Source: Saururus chinensis
Taxonomy: Eukaryota; Streptophyta; Magnoliopsida; Piperales; Saururaceae
DNA length: 64,000 nt
Reading direction: 5' to 3'
Assembly (NCBI GenBank): GCA_035235625.1
Contig: CP141140.1
Location: 55,423,351-55,487,350, forward strand
Position 1 is the first letter of the stretch; each line of letters begins with the position of its first letter. Shown piece after piece: positions 59,297 to 64,000 of the stretch. The notes under the pieces were generated by a model. That model was given only the letters and a program-made list of their open reading frames with translations. It was not told the DNA's origin and did no database searches. Made by a program: the position numbers and the translations under genes.

Positions 59297-60734
59297 TTAA
59301 GTAATGTTGCAAGAGGTCTCAAAAGTACACAAGCATAAGCTTGCTGGAAAATAAGGTTCAGATATCAGTGCCTAGCTGTGAAAATCATGCAGTGTCATAT
59401 TTTGGTTAAAATCTTATTGTGCCGTGTAAGGGCAGAAATATATAATATCATTTATAGGTAAAAAATTATACAATGCCAACTATGTGCAGAAATTTATACT
59501 ATGACACTTATGGGAAGAAAATGATACAATGTCAACTATGAGAAGAATCATATAACACTCTTAATAGAGTATCAACATATGAGATTAAGCATATCAAATC
59601 AATATTTTATAGGATAAATATTATGACTAGACATGAGAAATGTTTAGCTAATTAATTACCGATTGGCTTAAATACGAGAACTTAGTTCATCTAACCCCTA
59701 GGGTCGCATACTCATAAAGTTAATCTTGTTAGTTTTTCTTTACAATTAAGTTTAAATTAAATAATTTATGTTGGTATAATTATGCTATAAAGTCCTTATT
59801 TCTTACGGTATTCTGCGAACCAATCTAATATCAAATCCATTCTAAAATTGTAGTATGTGAGTGTAACATGCTTTACTTAACCTGTCCATTTCATTACCGT
59901 AATCTAACATGCATTTCAGCATGTCAATGTAATATATGTTAGAAAGTGGGTAAACATGGCCTAAGCTTATTTTATGAGATACCCATTCAAATGGGCTTGT
60001 TGGATATTGAAAGCCCAAACCCACTTTCAAGTGAATGAAAATTGCACATCTAAATTGGTTGATATGGTTTTGGTTTTCTCTTAACCCTAAATGCCAATTT
60101 TTTCATAACCTAAATGTGTCCTTTAATAGGCGGATTTATCCGTTTGAACTAGACTTGTTGTCTTTAATGGATTTCTTTTGTGTTTTATGAAACACCGTAA
60201 AATCATTTTTTGCATCATCCTTTATTAGATTTTTCTTCTCTTTTTTGTGAGAATGATTATACTACAGTGGTACACAATATACGCTTGTGAAAGCGCTTCT
60301 ACAACGTGTAGTAAACTATCTTTTCCAAGGAGATAAACACTAGTGTAATCCTAAGCACTGTTAGGGAGGGTGCAATTATGTCTTTAAGGACTGAGAGTTA
60401 TGTGCTTCATTCTATCTCGACTTTTTGTAACTTTTCTTAATCACAATTACTAAGATACAGAATAATAATCTTAGGATAGAAATTAATTTTTTTTCTACTT
60501 TATTATTGTGATATAATTACTTTAAAACTGAGATAATCTTGTGCTGATTGGAATATAAATGGCTGAAGAGAGTACCAATATGTCTCCAATCATAATTCCC
60601 ACTACTCATGCTATCCTGTTTACGTAAAAGGGGAAAAGCTGAAAAAAATAAGTGGTGCAAATTTCAAGAGATGGCAACAAAAAATGCTATTTTATCTTAC
60701 TATGTTGAATTTTATTCTCACTTAGGAGAAAAAG
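59297..60734. other. intergenic DNA, no gene recognised
   Basis: AT-rich. 59,390-59,560 contains a loose repeat around (t)atacaatg(c/t)caactatg. The copia-like gag follows, but no 5' LTR was identified in this stretch. Confidence 0.45.
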
Positions 60735-63700
60735 AATGACAAACAGGCTGTTGTGGTAATCGATGCATGGAAATATGCAGATTTTTTGTGTAAAATTATA
60801 TTCTCAACGGGTTAGACAACATACTGTACAACATGAATAGTCTAATAAAGAGTGTGAAATCATTGTGGGAATCCTTAGATAAGAAGTACAAAATTGAAGA
60901 TGCCGACATAAAGAAATTTGTTGTTGGCAAATTCTTAGGCTTCAAGATGTCGGATTCTAAGATAGTGATAAATCAAGTTTAAGAACTCTAAGTAATTATG
61001 CATGATATGCATATAGAAAAAATGACTTTAAGTGAATCTTTATAAGTGGTTGCTATAATTGAAAAATCATCTTGGAAGGATTTTAAGAATTACTTAAAGC
61101 ATATGCACAAAGAGATGAACATGAAGATCTTGATTGTAAGTTGAGGATTGAAGAGGACAATTGTGCTTTTGAAAAGAAAAGCAGGGGTCATGGCATGAAA
61201 GCCAAAGTCATTATTGTGATACAAGAGTAAAATAATAACAACCACAATAACAAGAAAATGAAAAATATTGGAGGTTAGTCAAACAATGACTCCACCAAAG
61301 CAAGTGTTATGTGTGTGATAAGAAAGGTCACAAGGCTAAGTATTGTTGCAAACGAAAGAAACAAGATGATTTAAAGAAGAAAAATGCACTGGAGAATTTC
61401 TCCAACAAAGTGAATGACATCAGCCTTTTCGTTGTAATTTCTAAAGTAGACATGGTCACTAATGCAAGAGAATGATGGGTGGACACCGGGACTACTCGTC
61501 ATGTGTGCTCAAATAGAAAAGTGTTCTTCACTTATTAACTGGTAAAAAATGGTAAATAACTTTTTATGAGTAATTCGTCTATTGCTAAGGCTGAATGTAT
61601 CGGAAAGGTGGTGCTCAAGATGGATCAACAATGTGCTCTATGTGCCTGAAATTTGAAAGAATTTAGAGTTAGGATTATTACTTAGTAAGAATGGGTCAAA
61701 AATTAGTGTTTGAATTGGACAAGTTTTTATTGATTAAAAGTGAGATGCATGTGAAAAAATGGCAGCCTTTCAAGCTAAATGTACTGACTATTATACATGT
61801 TGCTAATATTAAAAATGTTAGTACTTTTTCTTATATGATTTGAGTCATGTGACGTGCGGCATGGTAGATTAGGACATGTTAATTATAACGCTATGAGTAG
61901 ATTGATTAATATTAAATATTTACCTAAATTTAATATACTCTAATAATAAATGTGAGATGTGTGGAATCAAAATTGATAAGAAAATCATTCCAAAGTATTG
62001 AGAAAATTACTAAACCTATTGAATTAATTCACAACAATATTTATGACTTAAAACTTGTTCAAACAAGAGGTAAAAAATATTTTATTATTTTTATTGATGA
62101 TTACATTTAATATTGTTATGAGTACTTTTATTGATAAAAATTATTGATTATGTATTCATTGATTATGTTAATAATAGTAGTACATATAACTTTCTTGTTC
62201 ACAAATTGGAAATTCTGTGTAATTGTTAATATTGTGATCGAATTTAAAAATGTTTTATTTTTTGAATATATTTTTCGTGTAATTTTACACAAGAGGAATT
62301 TTTTTTTAAAAGAACTCTGGATGTTGCACAGGACAATAGTAAAAATTAAGTGGGAGAAGATGATGAACCTAGATATAACAATATGCTAGAACATCAAAAT
62401 CATTTGGTCCTAATATTTTAACTTATAGAAAATGAGCTTTAAAGTTTTAAGGAAGTCATGTCATCTTCTAAAATACAATATTAGAAAGAAGCTATAAAAA
62501 GTAAAATTGAATCTATTATGCCAAATTATACTTAGGAGCTAGTGGGTTATCCATCAAGAAGTAAACCTTTACGATACAAGTAAATATTGAAGAGGAAGAT
62601 TAAGCCTAATAGATCAATTGAAAAATATAAAGCTAAATTTGTCATTAATGGATACAAGTAAAAGGAAAGACAAAATTATTTTGATAAATACTCACTAGTC
62701 AAAAGGATAAATTTCATAAGGATGTTAATCACTATTACTAGTTTGTATAATCTTGAAATGCATTAAATAGATGTAAAAATTGTATTCTTGAATGATGACT
62801 TAAATGAAGAAATATATATGCAACAACATGAAGGATTTGTTGTACTAGGTCAAGAAAATAAAGTATGTTGGCTTGTAAAGTCTTTATATGGACTAAATAA
62901 GCACCAAGGCAATGATAAGAAAATTTTGACAAAATGATGATATCAAATTGATTCAAAATTAGTAAATATGACAAATGTGTTTATGTAAAAAAAGACCTAA
63001 TGGTTATGTCTTTGTACGCCTATATGTGGTTGGCATGCTCATTATTAGTAGTAATGATGAAATCATTGAAGCTACTAAAAGGCTGTTTAATAATTAGTTT
63101 AACATTAAAAATATAGGTATTGCAGATATTATACTAGGGATAAAAATTACTAGAATATCTGATGGATATGCATTGTCTCAGTCTAATTACATTGAGAAAA
63201 TCCTTGAGAAATTAAATAAAAATGATAATCAACTAGTGAGAACACATGTGAATGTGACATTGTATTTAAGCAAAAACACTAGTAAAAATATCTCACAATT
63301 ACAATATTCTCACATATTGATAGTCTCAGTTACATCTTGAATTGTATAAGACTTGGTATAACATGCACGTTAAGTAAACTGAATATATATAATAACTCAG
63401 GGCAGATCACTGAAAGGCTTTAGTTAGGATTCTGAGATATCTAAGATATACCTTGAATTATAGACTGCACTATAAAAAGTATGTAGTAGTACTAGAAGGG
63501 TATTGTGATACAAATTGGATACTTGATACAAAATAATCAAAATTCACTAATGGATATGTTCTTACTCTTGGAGGTACAACAATGTCTTAGAAATCCTCTA
63601 AACAAATGTGCATAATAAGATCTACAATGAAACATGAATTTATTGCACTTAATAGAGTAGGCGGCGACGTTGAATGGCTTTGTTATTTTTTAGACGATAT

Positions 63701-64000
63701 TTCAATGTGGAGGAAACTTGTGTCACCTATTTACATCTATTGTGATTGCAAATCGGCTATAAGAAGGGCATAAAGTAATTTATATAAAGGAAGTTCTGAC
63801 ATATATGTCAGAAACATAATGCCATAAAATAATTACTCTCTAGTGAAATTATTTTTGTTGAGCATGTAAGGTCAAAAGACAATATTGCGGATCTGCTTAC
63901 TAAGAGTTTGAGTAAAGAGCAAGTGAACAATTTATCAAGGGGAATGCATTAAGAGTTTCAATAATAACAACCTAACCTAGTTGTCTAGAGATACTAAGAA
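60735..64000 (+). pseudogene. Ty1/copia polyprotein, decayed, truncated by the window edge
   Basis: The domains occur in copia order, with many stops and frame changes. They are a gag region (from about 60.75 kb), a CX2CX4HX4C zinc knuckle (61305-61346), the protease site DTGTTRHVCS (about 61,480), a GAG-pre-integrase motif (HGRLGHVNY, about 61,856), integrase remnants around 62.0-62.1 kb, and reverse transcriptase (VDVKIVFLNDDL and LVKSLYGL, about 62,770-62,905). In the RT the catalytic YVDD reads YVVG (about 63,020). RNase H remnants (GYCDTNW, about 63,500) follow, up to about 63.96 kb. The domain order marks Ty1/copia, and the gag and knuckle style suits the Tork-like plant group, though the lineage is uncertain. 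The 3' LTR would lie beyond the edge. Confidence 0.85.

Noticed and set aside
1-64000. CRISPR arrays, bacterial operons, tRNA or rRNA genes
   Set aside because: None seen; tandem repeats here lack CRISPR repeat-spacer structure, and the sequence is plant nuclear DNA.

Overview
This is plant nuclear DNA from a flowering plant. The evidence is two intron-containing genes of well-known plant families (a cinnamoyl-CoA-reductase-like dehydrogenase and the clock gene TOC1/PRR1), plus plant-type transposons: a MULE with a Ulp1-like gene, long LTRs, Ty1/copia, and a Stowaway-type MITE. The lineage cannot be fixed from this window. Only about 2.7 kb of the 64 kb is host coding exon; most of the rest is transposon sequence, much of it nested.

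Layout. (1) About 490-18,690 is one decayed Mutator-like element. A mudrA-type transposase pseudogene lies on + (488-about 5,280) and a Ulp1-peptidase/DUF1985-like pseudogene lies on - (18,399 to 8,562), tail to tail. Introns and spacers are filled with a degenerate palindromic ATCGTGT...ACACGAT motif that is almost absent from the exons. The - gene is split by a 5.9 kb TG...CA insertion (10,203-16,083), itself split by another (13,364-15,920) that carries a 20-bp minisatellite. (2) 19,595-24,506 (+) is a four-exon CCR-like reductase, 335 aa and apparently intact. (3) About 26,200-40,200 is a nested block. A region with Spm-like 'atcggtga' repeats was entered by a non-autonomous LTR element on - (27,240-39,683), which was entered by two more TG...CA elements (28,390-35,846 and 36,799-39,592). 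The first of these holds a further one (30,874-34,739). Target-site duplications of 5 bp (exact or with one mismatch) give the order of events. (4) About 44,650-57,350 (+) is TOC1/PRR1: a promoter with a G-box, TCP site and evening element packed in 38 bp, seven inferred coding exons (568 aa), and a 4.4 kb intron full of LTR fragments. (5) 57,350-64,000 is intergenic, with a hairpin, a Stowaway MITE and a decayed Ty1/copia element that runs off the right edge.

The two host genes are not known to work together. TOC1 is a core evening repressor of the circadian clock, and the reductase belongs to the extended SDR group of phenylpropanoid reductases. The oddest sequences are the palindromic motif confined to non-coding parts of the MULE, a TG...CA element whose two ends are inverted copies of the same end, and the stack of large solo-LTR-like elements with no coding domains.
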